From: Lachnospiraceae bacterium
GTDB taxonomy: Bacteria; Bacillota; Clostridia; Lachnospirales; Lachnospiraceae
Assembly: GCA_017513125.1 (NCBI GenBank)
Contig: JAFWDI010000031.1
Coordinates: forward strand, 18,304 to 82,303
Length of the DNA: 64,000 nucleotides
Direction of reading: 5' to 3'
Positions 44,639 through 53,826 of this stretch are shown one piece after another (position 1 is the first letter of the stretch; every line of letters starts with the position of its first letter). A program made the translations under genes and the position numbers. The notes under the pieces are model-generated. The model saw only the letters and a list, made by a program, of their open reading frames with translations, ran no database searches and was not told the DNA's origin.

Positions 44639-47029
44639 ATGATTCGGATTTCCAATGATCTTTATATCCTCGGCACGCCCGGAACACATTATCTGTTCCG
44701 GGTATTGCCGACCGGTCATCTTGAGCATCTCTACTACGGATCGTCGCTCGGGGACCTGGATCGATTCAGCGATGAGGCTCTGAGCGGAATCGCGGATGCC
44801 CTGACCGAAAAGCGCGCGTTTCCGGCGGGAAACATGATCTCGTACGATGCGGAACACCCGGAGCTGACGCTGGAGGATCTCAGGCTGGAGATGTCTTCCC
44901 GCGGGCGCGGGGACATTCGCGAGCCGTTCGTGAGCCTGGTCTATGCCGACGGAAACCGGACTTCGGACTTCCTGTTCGAGTCCGCGGAGTTGTCTGATAC
45001 GAAGCCGGAGTTTATGACATTGCCCGGTTCGTACGCGGAGGGTCCCGCGGAGCACCTGACCGTCACGCTGCGCGACCGTCTCTACGACGCGGTGCTGGAG
45101 CTTCATTACTATGTGTACGAGGACTGCGACTGTATCTGCCGCAGCGCGAAGCTGGTCAATGAAAGCGCCGCTCCGATCCGGATCGACCGGCTGATGAGCG
45201 CGATGCTGGACTTCGAATACGCCGGGTGGGTCATGCGCACGTTCCACGGCGCCTGGGCCAGGGAGATGCATCCGCATGACGTCACGCTCGTCCCGGGATG
45301 CTACGTGAGTTCCTCCCACACCGGAACGTCTTCGAACCGTGCAAATCCGTTCACGATGCTGTTCCGCGACAGCACGACGGAGACCTCGGGCCGCTGCATC
45401 GGCATGAACCTGATCTACAGCGGCGATCACTATGAAGCCGGCGAAGTAAACGCATACGGAAAGACACGGCTGATGACCGGTATCGATCCCTCTGATTTTT
45501 CCTGGCTGCTGGAGCCGGGGGACGCATTTGAGGCGCCTGAGGCGGTCATGACGGCCAGCGGACGCGGTTTCCGCGGCGTCAGCATGAATATGCACGCATT
45601 CGTTCGGGAACACATCCTGCGCGGCGTCTGGAAGGACCGCGTGCGCCCCGTGCTGCTGAACAGCTGGGAGGCCGCGTACTTTAAGATCGACGAGGGTAAG
45701 CTCCTGAAGATGGCGAAGGCCGCGAAGGAGATCGGCGTCGAGCTCTTCGTCATGGACGACGGCTGGTTCGGCGAGCGCAATGACGACAGCCACTCCCTCG
45801 GCGACTGGGAGCCGGATCTGAAGAAGCTTCCGGGCGGACTGAAGCAGATCGCCGATAAGATTCGTGCGCTGGGACTGGATTTCGGCATCTGGGTCGAGCC
45901 CGAGATGGTGAACACGCAGAGCGATCTGTACCGTGCGCATCCGGAATGGACGATGGAAGTGCCGGGACACCCGCACTCGGAGGGCCGGAACCAGCGGCTG
46001 CTGGACTTCGCGAATCCGGAAGTCGTCGACTATATGACCGAACAGATGACTCGCGTGTTCTCCTCGGCGGAGATCTCGTATGTAAAGTGGGACATGAACC
46101 GAATCATGTCGGACCGCTATTCGCAGTCGCTGCCGGCGGAACGCCAGAAGGAGACCGCGCACCGCTATATGACCGGTGTGTACCGGATGATGAAGACATT
46201 GACCGAACGGTTCCCTCAGATCCTGTTCGAGGGCTGCGCCTCGGGCGGAAACCGCTTCGATCTCGGCATCCTCTGTTATTTCCCGCAGATCTGGGGAAGC
46301 GACGATACGGATCCGCTGGAGCGCGTATTCATTCAGGAAGGCTACAGCTTCGGATATCCGCTGTCGTGCGTGGGCGCGCATGTTTCCTCGTCGCCGAACC
46401 ATCAGACGCTGCGTGAAAGCTCGTTCGTGACGCGGTTCAATGTCGCGGTCTTCGGATCGTTCGGCCTCGAACTGAACCTGGCGGACCTGCCGAAAGCGGA
46501 GCTGAAAAAGATCGCGGCGTCGATCGCGCTCTATAAGGAATGGCGCGAAGTGCTGCAGAAGGGTACTTTCTACCGCATTAATTCCGGCAATCACCATGAG
46601 TGGACCTGCGTCTCTCCGGACCGGAAGAAGGCGGTCGGGCTGTTTTTCCACGCACTCGTGCAGCCGAACCGCCCGTTCGGGCAGTTCCGCGCAGCCGGTC
46701 TGGATCCGGACGCGATGTATCATTTTTACAATGTCAAATTCGACCATGACATCCGCACGTTCGGCGATCTGGTAAACACGGTCTCGCCGATCCATGTAAA
46801 GCAGGATTCGGCGATGCACCGGCTACTGGCGCGGCATATCACCATGCCGGGCGAGTCCGAGGACGTCACGGTCCCCGGATCGATCCTGATGAGCGCAGGG
46901 ATAAAACTGTCCGGTGCATATACCGGAACCGGCTACAACGATCAGACGAGACATTTCCAGGATCTGGGTTCCAGACTGTATTTCATGGAGATGGTCGAAC
47001 CCGCGGAAAACGAAGCGGAAGAGCAGTAA
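44639..47029 (+). CDS. Alpha-galactosidase, GH36
   Basis: The 796-residue enzyme matches GH36: N-terminal beta-sandwich, then the (beta/alpha)8 barrel with DDGWFGERNDDSHSLGDWEPD and GIWVEPEMVN. The catalytic nucleophile is D485 in KWDMNR. The acid/base is one of the Asp pair D555/D556 in WGSDDTD. No signal peptide is seen, so it is intracellular and would release galactose from imported alpha-galactosides. GGAGG precedes the ATG. galK follows 19 bases downstream, completing a hydrolysis-to-Leloir route. Confidence 0.94.
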   Translation: MIRISNDLYILGTPGTHYLFRVLPTGHLEHLYYGSSLGDLDRFSDEALSGIADALTEKRAFPAGNMISYDAEHPELTLEDLRLEMSSRGRGDIREPFVSLVYADGNRTSDFLFESAELSDTKPEFMTLPGSYAEGPAEHLTVTLRDRLYDAVLELHYYVYEDCDCICRSAKLVNESAAPIRIDRLMSAMLDFEYAGWVMRTFHGAWAREMHPHDVTLVPGCYVSSSHTGTSSNRANPFTMLFRDSTTETSGRCIGMNLIYSGDHYEAGEVNAYGKTRLMTGIDPSDFSWLLEPGDAFEAPEAVMTASGRGFRGVSMNMHAFVREHILRGVWKDRVRPVLLNSWEAAYFKIDEGKLLKMAKAAKEIGVELFVMDDGWFGERNDDSHSLGDWEPDLKKLPGGLKQIADKIRALGLDFGIWVEPEMVNTQSDLYRAHPEWTMEVPGHPHSEGRNQRLLDFANPEVVDYMTEQMTRVFSSAEISYVKWDMNRIMSDRYSQSLPAERQKETAHRYMTGVYRMMKTLTERFPQILFEGCASGGNRFDLGILCYFPQIWGSDDTDPLERVFIQEGYSFGYPLSCVGAHVSSSPNHQTLRESSFVTRFNVAVFGSFGLELNLADLPKAELKKIAASIALYKEWREVLQKGTFYRINSGNHHEWTCVSPDRKKAVGLFFHALVQPNRPFGQFRAAGLDPDAMYHFYNVKFDHDIRTFGDLVNTVSPIHVKQDSAMHRLLARHITMPGESEDVTVPGSILMSAGIKLSGAYTGTGYNDQTRHFQDLGSRLYFMEMVEPAENEAEEQ

Positions 47030-47048
47030 GACTCTTACAGGAGCCATT

Positions 47049-48416
47049 ATGGAACGAAGCATGAAAGATCAGACGCTCGACGCGTTTGTAAAAGCATTCG
47101 GCGGACCGCTGTATGACGTGTCGGTGTGGTTTGCTCCAGGACGGGTAAACCTGATCGGCGAGCACACGGATTACAACGGCGGGCATGTGTTTCCCTGCGC
47201 ATTGACGATGGGCACCTACGCGGCTGTGCGCAGGCGTGAGGACCGCAGGCTGCGGTTTTATTCGACAGGCTTTCCCGAAGAAGGGATCATTGAGACCTCT
47301 CTCGATGAGCTGGTGCCGGAAGAGCGATTCGGATGGACCAATTATCCGAAGGGCGTGATCAAAATGATGGCAGATCACGGTCATCCGATCGAAACGGGTT
47401 TTGAGATGGCGGTCTGCGGAGATATCCCTTCGGGAGCCGGCCTTTCCTCATCCGCATCGATCGAGGTGCTCACGGCCCTGATTCTGTGCGGACTGTACGG
47501 AGACCTCGAAAGCGGCGGCCCGGTCCGCCTGTTCCGAAACAACGACGCGGGCAATCCGAAACGGCTGCGCGGTGAGATTCCGGGGAAGGAGATCTTTTTT
47601 GCTGCCGGGATCAGCCGCGAGGATATCGCGCGGATCTGTCAGGAAGCCGAAAACGTTTATAACGGCTGCAGCTGCGGAATCATGGACCAGTTCGCGGTCA
47701 CGTTCGGAAAAAAGGACCATGCGATCTTTCTGGACACCGCAGCGCTCGAATATGAGACGGTCCCGGTGCGCATGGACGGTCATGCGATCGTGATCACGAA
47801 CACGAATGTGAAGCACAAGCTCACAGATTCCAAATACAATGAACGCAGGAGAGAGTGCGAGACCGCGCTGTCGGTGATCCGCCGGAGATGCACGCCGGAA
47901 CTTTTGATGTCATTGTCCGCCGTCAACACCCTGCTGTACGGAGAAAGCTATCCCACGGTGATCCGCGGTCTGTGCGACCTCGACAGCGCCCTGGTGGATG
48001 CCATGGCGGAAAAATGGTTTCAGGAGTTCCCGGAAGAAGAACGTCTGAAACTGATCAAACGCATGCGTCATGCAGCCAGTGAAAATGAACGGTGCAAACA
48101 GGCGGTCAGAGCGCTGCGCGAGGGAAATCTCACGGTTTTCGGCATCCTGATGAACGCGTCGCATATTTCGCTGCGCGACGACTATGAGGTCACCGGCCCC
48201 GAGCTCGACGCGCTCGCGGAGGCGGCCTGGGAGGTCGACGGATGCCTGGGATCGCGCATGACCGGCGGCGGCTTCGGCGGCTGCACGGTTTCGATCGTAC
48301 GGAACGATGCGCTGGAACGCTTTAAAGAACATGTGGCACGCGAATACCGCGATAAGACCGGGCTGGAAGCCGATTTCTACATTGCCGGGATCGGCTCCGG
48401 ACCGAGAAAGCTTTAA
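47049..48416 (+). CDS. galK: Galactokinase with an internal insertion
   Basis: GalK phosphorylates galactose at C1. The 455-residue protein has all GHMP-kinase motifs: FAPGRVNLIGEHTDYNGGHVFP (residues 28-49), GDIPSGAGLSSSASIEV (ATP loop), CGIMDQFAV with the catalytic Asp, and MTGGGFGGCTVS. It is about 60 residues longer than usual; most of the excess is at residues about 151-186 (GDLESGGPVRLFRNNDAG and following), between the ATP loop and the GIMDQ motif. AGGAG lies before ATG 47049; the frame is open farther upstream inside the GH36 gene but without similarity. Confidence 0.94.
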   Translation: MERSMKDQTLDAFVKAFGGPLYDVSVWFAPGRVNLIGEHTDYNGGHVFPCALTMGTYAAVRRREDRRLRFYSTGFPEEGIIETSLDELVPEERFGWTNYPKGVIKMMADHGHPIETGFEMAVCGDIPSGAGLSSSASIEVLTALILCGLYGDLESGGPVRLFRNNDAGNPKRLRGEIPGKEIFFAAGISREDIARICQEAENVYNGCSCGIMDQFAVTFGKKDHAIFLDTAALEYETVPVRMDGHAIVITNTNVKHKLTDSKYNERRRECETALSVIRRRCTPELLMSLSAVNTLLYGESYPTVIRGLCDLDSALVDAMAEKWFQEFPEEERLKLIKRMRHAASENERCKQAVRALREGNLTVFGILMNASHISLRDDYEVTGPELDALAEAAWEVDGCLGSRMTGGGFGGCTVSIVRNDALERFKEHVAREYRDKTGLEADFYIAGIGSGPRKL

Positions 48417-48428
48417 AGGATAAAGAAT

Positions 48429-49991
48429 ATGAACGACAGAACGGAACACGCTCTGCGGGATCTGACAGCGTACGCGCTGCATACGCAGCTGATCACGGGA
48501 TACGACATCGTCTGGGCACTGAACACACTTCTGGGCATTCTGCGCCTGGACGGCATGGAAGTGACCGCTCAGGACGTCATTGACCGCGAGAAGACCATCC
48601 CGAACGAACAGATCGAAGACGGGAGTTTCCTCGAACAGACGCTCACTGCGCTGGACGACTATGCCGCGGAGAACGGGCTTTTGGAGCGCGACAGCGTCGT
48701 CTGCCGCGATCTGTTCGACACGAAGCTTATGGGCGCTCTGACGCCTCGTCCGAACGAGACGAGCGATCGGTTTATGCGGAAGTTCTTTATAGACGGCCCC
48801 GATCATGCAACCGACTGGTTTTACCGCTTTTCGCAGGACAATGACTACATCCGGCGCTACCGCATCAAAAAAGATCTGCGATGGAAGGCGTCCACGGAAT
48901 ACGGGGATCTGGACATCACGATCAATCTTTCGAAGCCGGAAAAAGACCCGGCGGATATAGCGGCGGCGGCGAAGGCCGCGCAGACCGGCTATCCGAAATG
49001 CCTGCTGTGCCTGGAAAATGAGGGATACGCGGGCCGCATAGATCATCCCGCCCGGCAGAACCACCGCGTGATCACTCTGGACCTGGCGGGAGAGGAGTGG
49101 GGCTTCCAGTATTCGCCTTACGTGTATTACAACGAACACTGCATCGTTTTCGCGAAGGAACACCGGCCGATGAAGATCAGCCGCGGGACGTTTGACCGAC
49201 TGACCGCGTTTCTGGATCAGTTTCCGCATTATTTTATCGGGTCGAACGCGGATCTGCCGATCGTGGGAGGGTCGATCCTTTCTCATGACCATTTTCAGGG
49301 CGGAAATTATATGTTTCCCATGGCAAAAGCGCCGGTGGAGCGCGAATTTGCCTCGGAAGAGTACCCGGAGGTGTCCGTAGGCATCGTAAAATGGCCGATG
49401 TCGGTCATCCGGCTGCGTTCAGCGGATAAGGAGAAGCTCATCGCGTTTGCTGATAAGATCCTGAATACCTGGAGAGATTATGATGATGCAGACTCGTTAA
49501 TATTTTCACACACTGAAGGCGCGGCACATAACACGATCACACCGATCGCCAGGATGCGGTCGAACGATCTATACGAGATCGATCTGGTACTGCGGAATAA
49601 CCGTGCCACGGAAGAACACCCCATGGGGCTTTTTCATCCGCATGAAGAACTGCATCATATCAAGAAAGAAAACATCGGCCTGATCGAAGTCATGGGACTG
49701 GCGGTGCTTCCGGCCAGGCTGAAGGGCGAGCTTGAGTCGATGAAACCGTTTCTGTGCGCACGGGAATACGACGGGCTTCCCGAAAGCCTCGCAAAACACG
49801 ACGCATGGCTGCGCGAACTGCGCGCGTCGTACGGTGCGGCTGAAGGCAGTATTGACGATGCACATGCGGAAACCATTTTGCGTGACGAGGTCGGCAAAGT
49901 ATTTGCACAAGTGCTCGAGGACGCCGGCGTATTTAAACGCACGCCCGACGGACAGGCCGCATTTGACAGATTTGTGCGGAGCGTTTTATAG
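48429..49991 (+). CDS. galT: UDP-glucose--hexose-1-phosphate uridylyltransferase, class II
   Basis: GalT exchanges galactose-1-phosphate with UDP-glucose. The 520-residue protein belongs to the longer class II type of Firmicutes, with PRPNE, FRKFFIDGPDHATDWFYRFSQDNDYIR-like N-terminal half, NEHCIVFAKEHRPMKI and ILSHDHFQGGNYMFPM, where the His residues of the nucleotidyl-transfer site lie. AAAGGA precedes the ATG, and the gene is 12 bases after galK. galE is not in this window, so UDP-galactose epimerisation must be encoded elsewhere. Confidence 0.95.
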   Translation: MNDRTEHALRDLTAYALHTQLITGYDIVWALNTLLGILRLDGMEVTAQDVIDREKTIPNEQIEDGSFLEQTLTALDDYAAENGLLERDSVVCRDLFDTKLMGALTPRPNETSDRFMRKFFIDGPDHATDWFYRFSQDNDYIRRYRIKKDLRWKASTEYGDLDITINLSKPEKDPADIAAAAKAAQTGYPKCLLCLENEGYAGRIDHPARQNHRVITLDLAGEEWGFQYSPYVYYNEHCIVFAKEHRPMKISRGTFDRLTAFLDQFPHYFIGSNADLPIVGGSILSHDHFQGGNYMFPMAKAPVEREFASEEYPEVSVGIVKWPMSVIRLRSADKEKLIAFADKILNTWRDYDDADSLIFSHTEGAAHNTITPIARMRSNDLYEIDLVLRNNRATEEHPMGLFHPHEELHHIKKENIGLIEVMGLAVLPARLKGELESMKPFLCAREYDGLPESLAKHDAWLRELRASYGAAEGSIDDAHAETILRDEVGKVFAQVLEDAGVFKRTPDGQAAFDRFVRSVL

Positions 49992-50118
49992 TGATGCGTG
50001 AGCGCCGCGCATGTTGTGAGAGGACATGAAATATAAGGCGGTATGGCGTGTCGTCCTTTGAGACCGGTTTAGAACTATTCGCAAAACTCATGTTTAACGA
50101 ATAGATATATGCGAAAAG

Positions 50119-50148
50119 AGCGGTCCGGCACGTATCCCGGTCCGCTCG
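50119..50148 (+). other. Hairpin in the leader of the TtcA-family gene
   Basis: Arms GAGCGGTCCGG (50119-50129) and CCGGTCCGCTC (50138-50148) pair over 11 positions with one T-T mismatch. No T-run follows, so it is not a clear terminator of galT. It lies 30 bases before the ATG of the next gene. The rest of this 187-base gap shows nothing I can identify. Confidence 0.45.
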
Positions 50149-50178
50149 TACCGTTTCAAGCATTTACAGGTATTTCCC

Positions 50179-50964
50179 ATGAAACTTCAGCGTTTACTCT
50201 GTCTGACGCGCAAAGCCGTCGACGAATATCATCTGATCGAGGGCGGCGACCGCATCGCCGTCGGTATCAGCGGCGGAAAAGACAGCCTGACTCTTTTATA
50301 TGCGCTTCACGGACTGAAGAGATTTTATCCTAAGAAGTTCGAGATCATTGCCGTCACGATCGACCTCGGTTTCGAAGGAGTGGATTTCTCGCCGGTACAG
50401 AAGCTCTGCAGCGAACTGGGCGTCGAATACCATGTCCTGCCCTCTCACATTGCCGAGATCATCTTCGATATCCGGAAAGAGTCCAATCCATGCTCGCTTT
50501 GCGCGAAGCTGCGGCGCGGCCAGCTTTACGACACGGTCAGACAGTTCGGCTGCAATAAAGTGGCTTACGGCCATCATATGGACGATTTCGTCGAGACCAT
50601 GCTGCTGTCGCTGACCTATGAGGCGCGTTTCTTTACGTTTTCGCCGATGTCCTATATGGACCGCACCGGCATCACGGTCATCCGGCCAATGATGTTCGTG
50701 CCCGAGGAAGACATTAAGGGCTTCGTAAAGCTTTATAACGTGCCTGTCGTGCATAATCCCTGCCCGGCGGACGGCTACACGAGGCGCCAGTATATGAAGG
50801 ATCTGCTCGCGGATCTGAACCGCGACGCGCCCGGGGTCAAGGAACGCATGTTCCATGCGGTCTGTGAAGGCAATATTGCAGGATGGCCCGAACATTTTCC
50901 AGATCCGCGGAAAGGCACGAAAGGCAGGAAAGCCGCCGATCCCGATGCCGCCTGCGAACCGTAA
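50179..50964 (+). CDS. TtcA-family tRNA thiolation protein (PP-loop ATPase)
   Basis: The 261-residue protein has PP-loop SGGKDSLTLLYAL near residue 35, cysteine motif NPCSLCAKLRRGQLY (C-x-x-C), and GHHMDDFVETMLL, all typical of TtcA-like enzymes that sulfurate tRNA (2-thiocytidine at position 32 in TtcA). The CxxC holds an iron-sulfur cluster in the family. In Firmicutes the exact tRNA position is not certain. The ribosome-binding site is weak. It is a single gene ended by a good terminator. Confidence 0.88.
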   Translation: MKLQRLLCLTRKAVDEYHLIEGGDRIAVGISGGKDSLTLLYALHGLKRFYPKKFEIIAVTIDLGFEGVDFSPVQKLCSELGVEYHVLPSHIAEIIFDIRKESNPCSLCAKLRRGQLYDTVRQFGCNKVAYGHHMDDFVETMLLSLTYEARFFTFSPMSYMDRTGITVIRPMMFVPEEDIKGFVKLYNVPVVHNPCPADGYTRRQYMKDLLADLNRDAPGVKERMFHAVCEGNIAGWPEHFPDPRKGTKGRKAADPDAACEP

Positions 50965-50971
50965 ATGTCAC

Positions 50972-50999
50972 AAAAGCCTTAATATATAAGGCTTTTTTT
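50972..50999 (+). terminator. Intrinsic terminator after the TtcA-family gene
   Basis: AAAAGCCTTA (50972-50981) pairs with TAAGGCTTTT (50987-50996), loop of five bases, with a T-run of seven starting in the 3' arm. Confidence 0.85.
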
Positions 51000-51018
51000 A
51001 ATGTCCGGAGCCCGGTGA

Positions 51019-51027
51019 TGCTATGAT
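51019..51027 (+). promoter_or_regulatory. Extended -10 promoter immediately before the recombinase start
   Basis: TGCTATGAT is an extended -10 element (TGn plus TATGAT). Only six bases separate it from the ATG at 51034, and no ribosome-binding site is seen. A transcript from it would start at or next to the ATG, which would make a leaderless mRNA. Confidence 0.45.
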
Positions 51028-51033
51028 AAAGTC

Positions 51034-52101
51034 ATGGAACGTCCTTACCATGAACAGGTCGATATTCGAAACACGAAGAAGCTTCGGGAGCTCTGCCGGA
51101 GGCTTCCTTCGTTTGCGTCCGAGTTTTTCCGCGGGATCGAACAGGTAACGAGTTCCCGCACGCGGATCGCCTATGCGTACGACCTGAAGGTCTTCTTCGA
51201 TTATCTGCTGAACGAGGTTCCGGATTTTGCCGGAAAGACCATGGCGGATATCCGTGTGACCGACCTGGACCTGGTCACTACCACGGACCTCGAGGAATTC
51301 ATGGAATACATGAAATATTATGTGCCCGGTGAAGGCGCTTCGGAGGAAGTTGTCATCGACCGCACGAACAAGGAGCTCGGGATCAAGCGGAAAATGGCCG
51401 GCCTGCGCTCTTTCTATAACTATTTTTACCGCAAGCAGGTCATCACGACGAACCCGCCGAGTCTGGTAAAACTCCCGAAAACTCACGAAAAAGTCATCAC
51501 ACGCCTCGATACGGACGAGGTCGCCCGTCTTCTCGACATCGTAGAGGACGGAGGCCGCATGTCAAAGGCCCAGGAACGCTGTCACGAAAAGACCGCCGTG
51601 CGCGATCTCGCGATCATGACGCTGATGCTGGGTACCGGGATCCGCGTTTCCGAATGCGTGGGACTCGATATCCGCGACGTGGACTTCCGCAACGACGGCA
51701 TCCGCGTTCACAGAAAGGGCGGAAAGGAAGTCATCGTCTACTTCGGCGACGAGGTCGAGCGCGCGCTGCTGGACTATCTCGAGGAACGCAAGCTCATCAT
51801 CCCGGTCTCCGGACACGAGCAGGCGCTTTTCCTCTCCCTCCAGAAAAAACGCATCAGTGTGCGCAGCGTCGAGAACCTCGTAAAGAAGTACGCGCGGCAG
51901 GTCACGACGATCAAGAATATTACGCCGCATAAGCTCCGCAGCACCTACGGCACGAACCTTTACCGCGAGACAGACGACATCTATCTGGTCGCGGACGTGC
52001 TCGGACATTCCGATGTCAATACCACGAAAAAGCACTACGCCGCGCTCGAGGACGAGCACAGGCGCAGTGCCAGAAACAAAGTCAAATTAAGAGATATTTA
52101 A
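51034..52101 (+). CDS. Tyrosine recombinase (XerC/XerD-like)
   Basis: The 355-residue protein has an N-terminal SAM-like core-binding domain (residues about 20-150) and a C-terminal catalytic domain with the expected residues: R204 in GTGIRVSE, H299-K-L-R302 (HKLRSTYG), H325 in LGHSDVN, and the nucleophile Y335 in KHYAAL. Such enzymes resolve chromosome dimers or move elements. The sequence resembles Xer proteins more than phage integrases, but the neighbouring BMC operon makes a mobility role worth considering. No attachment-site repeats were recognised. It converges with pta; a terminator lies between. Confidence 0.88.
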   Translation: MERPYHEQVDIRNTKKLRELCRRLPSFASEFFRGIEQVTSSRTRIAYAYDLKVFFDYLLNEVPDFAGKTMADIRVTDLDLVTTTDLEEFMEYMKYYVPGEGASEEVVIDRTNKELGIKRKMAGLRSFYNYFYRKQVITTNPPSLVKLPKTHEKVITRLDTDEVARLLDIVEDGGRMSKAQERCHEKTAVRDLAIMTLMLGTGIRVSECVGLDIRDVDFRNDGIRVHRKGGKEVIVYFGDEVERALLDYLEERKLIIPVSGHEQALFLSLQKKRISVRSVENLVKKYARQVTTIKNITPHKLRSTYGTNLYRETDDIYLVADVLGHSDVNTTKKHYAALEDEHRRSARNKVKLRDI

Positions 52102-52121
52102 ACGGTTTTACGCCTCTTCCG

Positions 52122-52151
52122 CCCCGCACATGTACGCGTGCGGGGTTTATT
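52122..52151 (+). terminator. Intrinsic terminator between the recombinase gene and pta
   Basis: CCCCGCAC (52122-52129) pairs with GTGCGGGG (52138-52145), 8-base loop, followed by TTTATT. It serves the + strand recombinase transcript; its reverse side has no T-run for pta. Confidence 0.75.
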
Positions 52152-52189
52152 ATGCCCCTGAAAGGCCGTATAAGGCGTTTTACGGCGTT

Positions 52190-53173
52190 TTAGACCTGAA
52201 GGCAGGTCAATGCCACGGTTCCGACGATATCCTCGGCAAAACAGCCTCTGGACAGGTCGTTGATCGGCTTTTTCAGGCCCTGCATGACCGGGCCGTAGGC
52301 TTCCGCCTTCGCAAGGCGCTGTACGAGTTTATAGCCGATATTGCCGGCGTTCAGATCGGGAAAGATCAGGACGTTCGCCTGTCCGGCCGCCGGGCTGCCC
52401 TTGGCCTTCAGTTCCGCCACGGAAGGAACGATCGCCGCGTCCAGCTGCAGTTCACCGTCCGTTTTCAGGTTCGGATAATCTTCCTTCAGGCGGGCCGCCG
52501 CATTGATGATGTACTGAAGACGTTCGTTTTTCGCGCTTCCTTTCGACGAATACGAAAGCAGAGCCACGATCGGCTCGTGGCCGGTCAGGGTCTCGAAGGT
52601 CTTGGCGCTCGCGACCGCGATGTCCACGAGCTGGTCTTCCGTCGGGAATTCCACGACCGCGGGATCCGAGAACAGGAAGATGCCGTCGTCGCCCAGTTCG
52701 CAGTCCGGGACCACCTCGACGATATAGGAAGACACGGTGTGGATGCCTGGCGCGGTCTTAATGATCTGGAGCGCGGGACGCATCGTGTCGGCCGTCGAGT
52801 GGATCGCGCCGGCGACCATGCCGTCGGCCTCGTCATTGTACATCATCATCGTTCCGAAAAACATCGGGTCGAGGACCTGCTCCGCGGCCTTCTCGGGCGT
52901 CATGCCCTTATGTTTCCGCAGTTCGTACAGCTGCTCCGCGAATTTCGGGAGATTCGGACTGTGCTGATAGTCGACGACTTCGATTCCGGGCAATGACGTC
53001 ACGCCGGGATCCGGAAACTCTTTTCCGTCTTCCGAAAACAGAATGATCCTGCAGAGGCCTTCCTCCGAGATCATCCGTGCAGCTTCGCATACCCGCGGAT
53101 CATAGCTTTCCGGAAGTACGATCCTGCAGTTCTTTTCTTTCGCGCGTTCTTTGATTCCTTCGATAAATGACAT
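52190..53173 (-). CDS. pta: Phosphate acetyltransferase (Pta/EutD type)
   Basis: The enzyme converts acyl-CoA and phosphate to acyl phosphate and free CoA. The 327-residue protein shows the PTA family: RIVLPESYDPRVCEAA at the N-terminus, NDEADGMVAGAIHSTADTMRPALQIIKTAPG, LLSYSSKGSAKNE and NVLIFPDLNAGNIGYKLVQRLAKAEAYGP. GGAAGGAG precedes the ATG. It ends the BMC operon, 53 bases after the last shell gene, where it would recycle CoA used by the aldehyde dehydrogenase, as EutD does in ethanolamine BMC loci. The N-terminus has no obvious extra encapsulation peptide. No acetate kinase or PduL is present. Confidence 0.94.
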   Translation of the reverse strand: MSFIEGIKERAKEKNCRIVLPESYDPRVCEAARMISEEGLCRIILFSEDGKEFPDPGVTSLPGIEVVDYQHSPNLPKFAEQLYELRKHKGMTPEKAAEQVLDPMFFGTMMMYNDEADGMVAGAIHSTADTMRPALQIIKTAPGIHTVSSYIVEVVPDCELGDDGIFLFSDPAVVEFPTEDQLVDIAVASAKTFETLTGHEPIVALLSYSSKGSAKNERLQYIINAAARLKEDYPNLKTDGELQLDAAIVPSVAELKAKGSPAAGQANVLIFPDLNAGNIGYKLVQRLAKAEAYGPVMQGLKKPINDLSRGCFAEDIVGTVALTCLQV

Positions 53174-53226
53174 AGCTGTCTCCTTCCGGCCGGCATGTTC
53201 TCCGCCGGCGGTCTTGCGTACGGAAT

Positions 53227-53523
53227 TTATCCGTACAGGTCTCCCTGGCTGGTCTCGATATGATCGACGACCGCACACACACTGTATTCGACCGGTCCCG
53301 GATGATCGATGCGGCTGACCTGTCTGGCCGATCCGCCTTCCTGCATCACGAGCACGAGCTCACCGATGCCGGCGTGCGTTTCCGCACCGTCGACCGCCAC
53401 GATCTCGTCCCCGTAAAGCTCGCCGTCGAGTCCGACGGCGCGCAGGATCAGAAGCTTCTGACCGTAATAGTCGGAGTGCTTCACCGTAGAGACGATATTG
53501 CCGGTCACGCGGGCTATGAGCAT
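53227..53523 (-). CDS. BMC-P shell vertex protein 3 (EutN/CcmL family)
   Basis: The 98-residue protein starts MLIARVTGNIVSTVKHSDYYGQKLLILRAV and contains DEIVAVDGAETHAGIGELVLVMQEGGSAR, the EutN/CcmL pattern. Pentamers of this family cap the vertices of the microcompartment. GGAAGGAGG precedes the ATG, and the start overlaps the end of the neighbouring BMC-P gene by 10 bases. It is closest to standard EutN/PduN in having the GxGxxVLxxxGSSAR-like segment, here with MQEGGSARQV. Confidence 0.92.
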   Translation of the reverse strand: MLIARVTGNIVSTVKHSDYYGQKLLILRAVGLDGELYGDEIVAVDGAETHAGIGELVLVMQEGGSARQVSRIDHPGPVEYSVCAVVDHIETSQGDLYG

Positions 53524-53804
53524 GTGACTTCGCCTCCTTCCCGCGTGTAAAGGCTGTCGATAATGGCCGTGACAGCAGCGTCGCAGCAGGCGTTCTGCCG
53601 GGGAAGCGCGAACGCGCCTTCCTTGCTTTTCGCCCAAACGACCGTGTCTCCGATTCCGCTGCCGCAGGCGTCGCCGGCGACGATCGGACCGCCAATGTTC
53701 CTGCCCGCGCTGTCCACGGGCTGGATCACCATCAGGCGGACCCCCTCCATGCGGAAATCCTTTTTCGTGGCCACACACGTGCCGATGACTTTCGCGATCT
53801 GCAT
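53514..53804 (-). CDS. BMC-P shell vertex protein 2 (EutN/CcmL family)
   Basis: The 96-residue protein begins MQIAKVIGTCVATKKDFRMEGVRLMVIQPVD and continues with GGPIVAGDACGSGIGDTVVWAKSKEGAFAL. The fold signature of EutN/CcmL is clear, but the usual GSSAR-type loop is replaced by KSKEGAF, and three Cys in the C-terminal half (NACCDAAV and the final TCS) are unusual. AAAGG precedes the ATG. Confidence 0.9.
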   Translation of the reverse strand: MQIAKVIGTCVATKKDFRMEGVRLMVIQPVDSAGRNIGGPIVAGDACGSGIGDTVVWAKSKEGAFALPRQNACCDAAVTAIIDSLYTREGGEVTCS

Positions 53805-53826
53805 AGTTCACCGAACCTTTCCGGGA

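Noticed and set aside
44534..46819. Long open frame (761 codons) opposite the GH36 gene
   Set aside because: Same cause; Arg/His/Val-rich with no ribosome-binding site or domain.
50119..50148. Hairpin as terminator of galT
   Set aside because: The stem is good but no T-run follows and it lies close to the next start codon, so I list it only as a leader hairpin.
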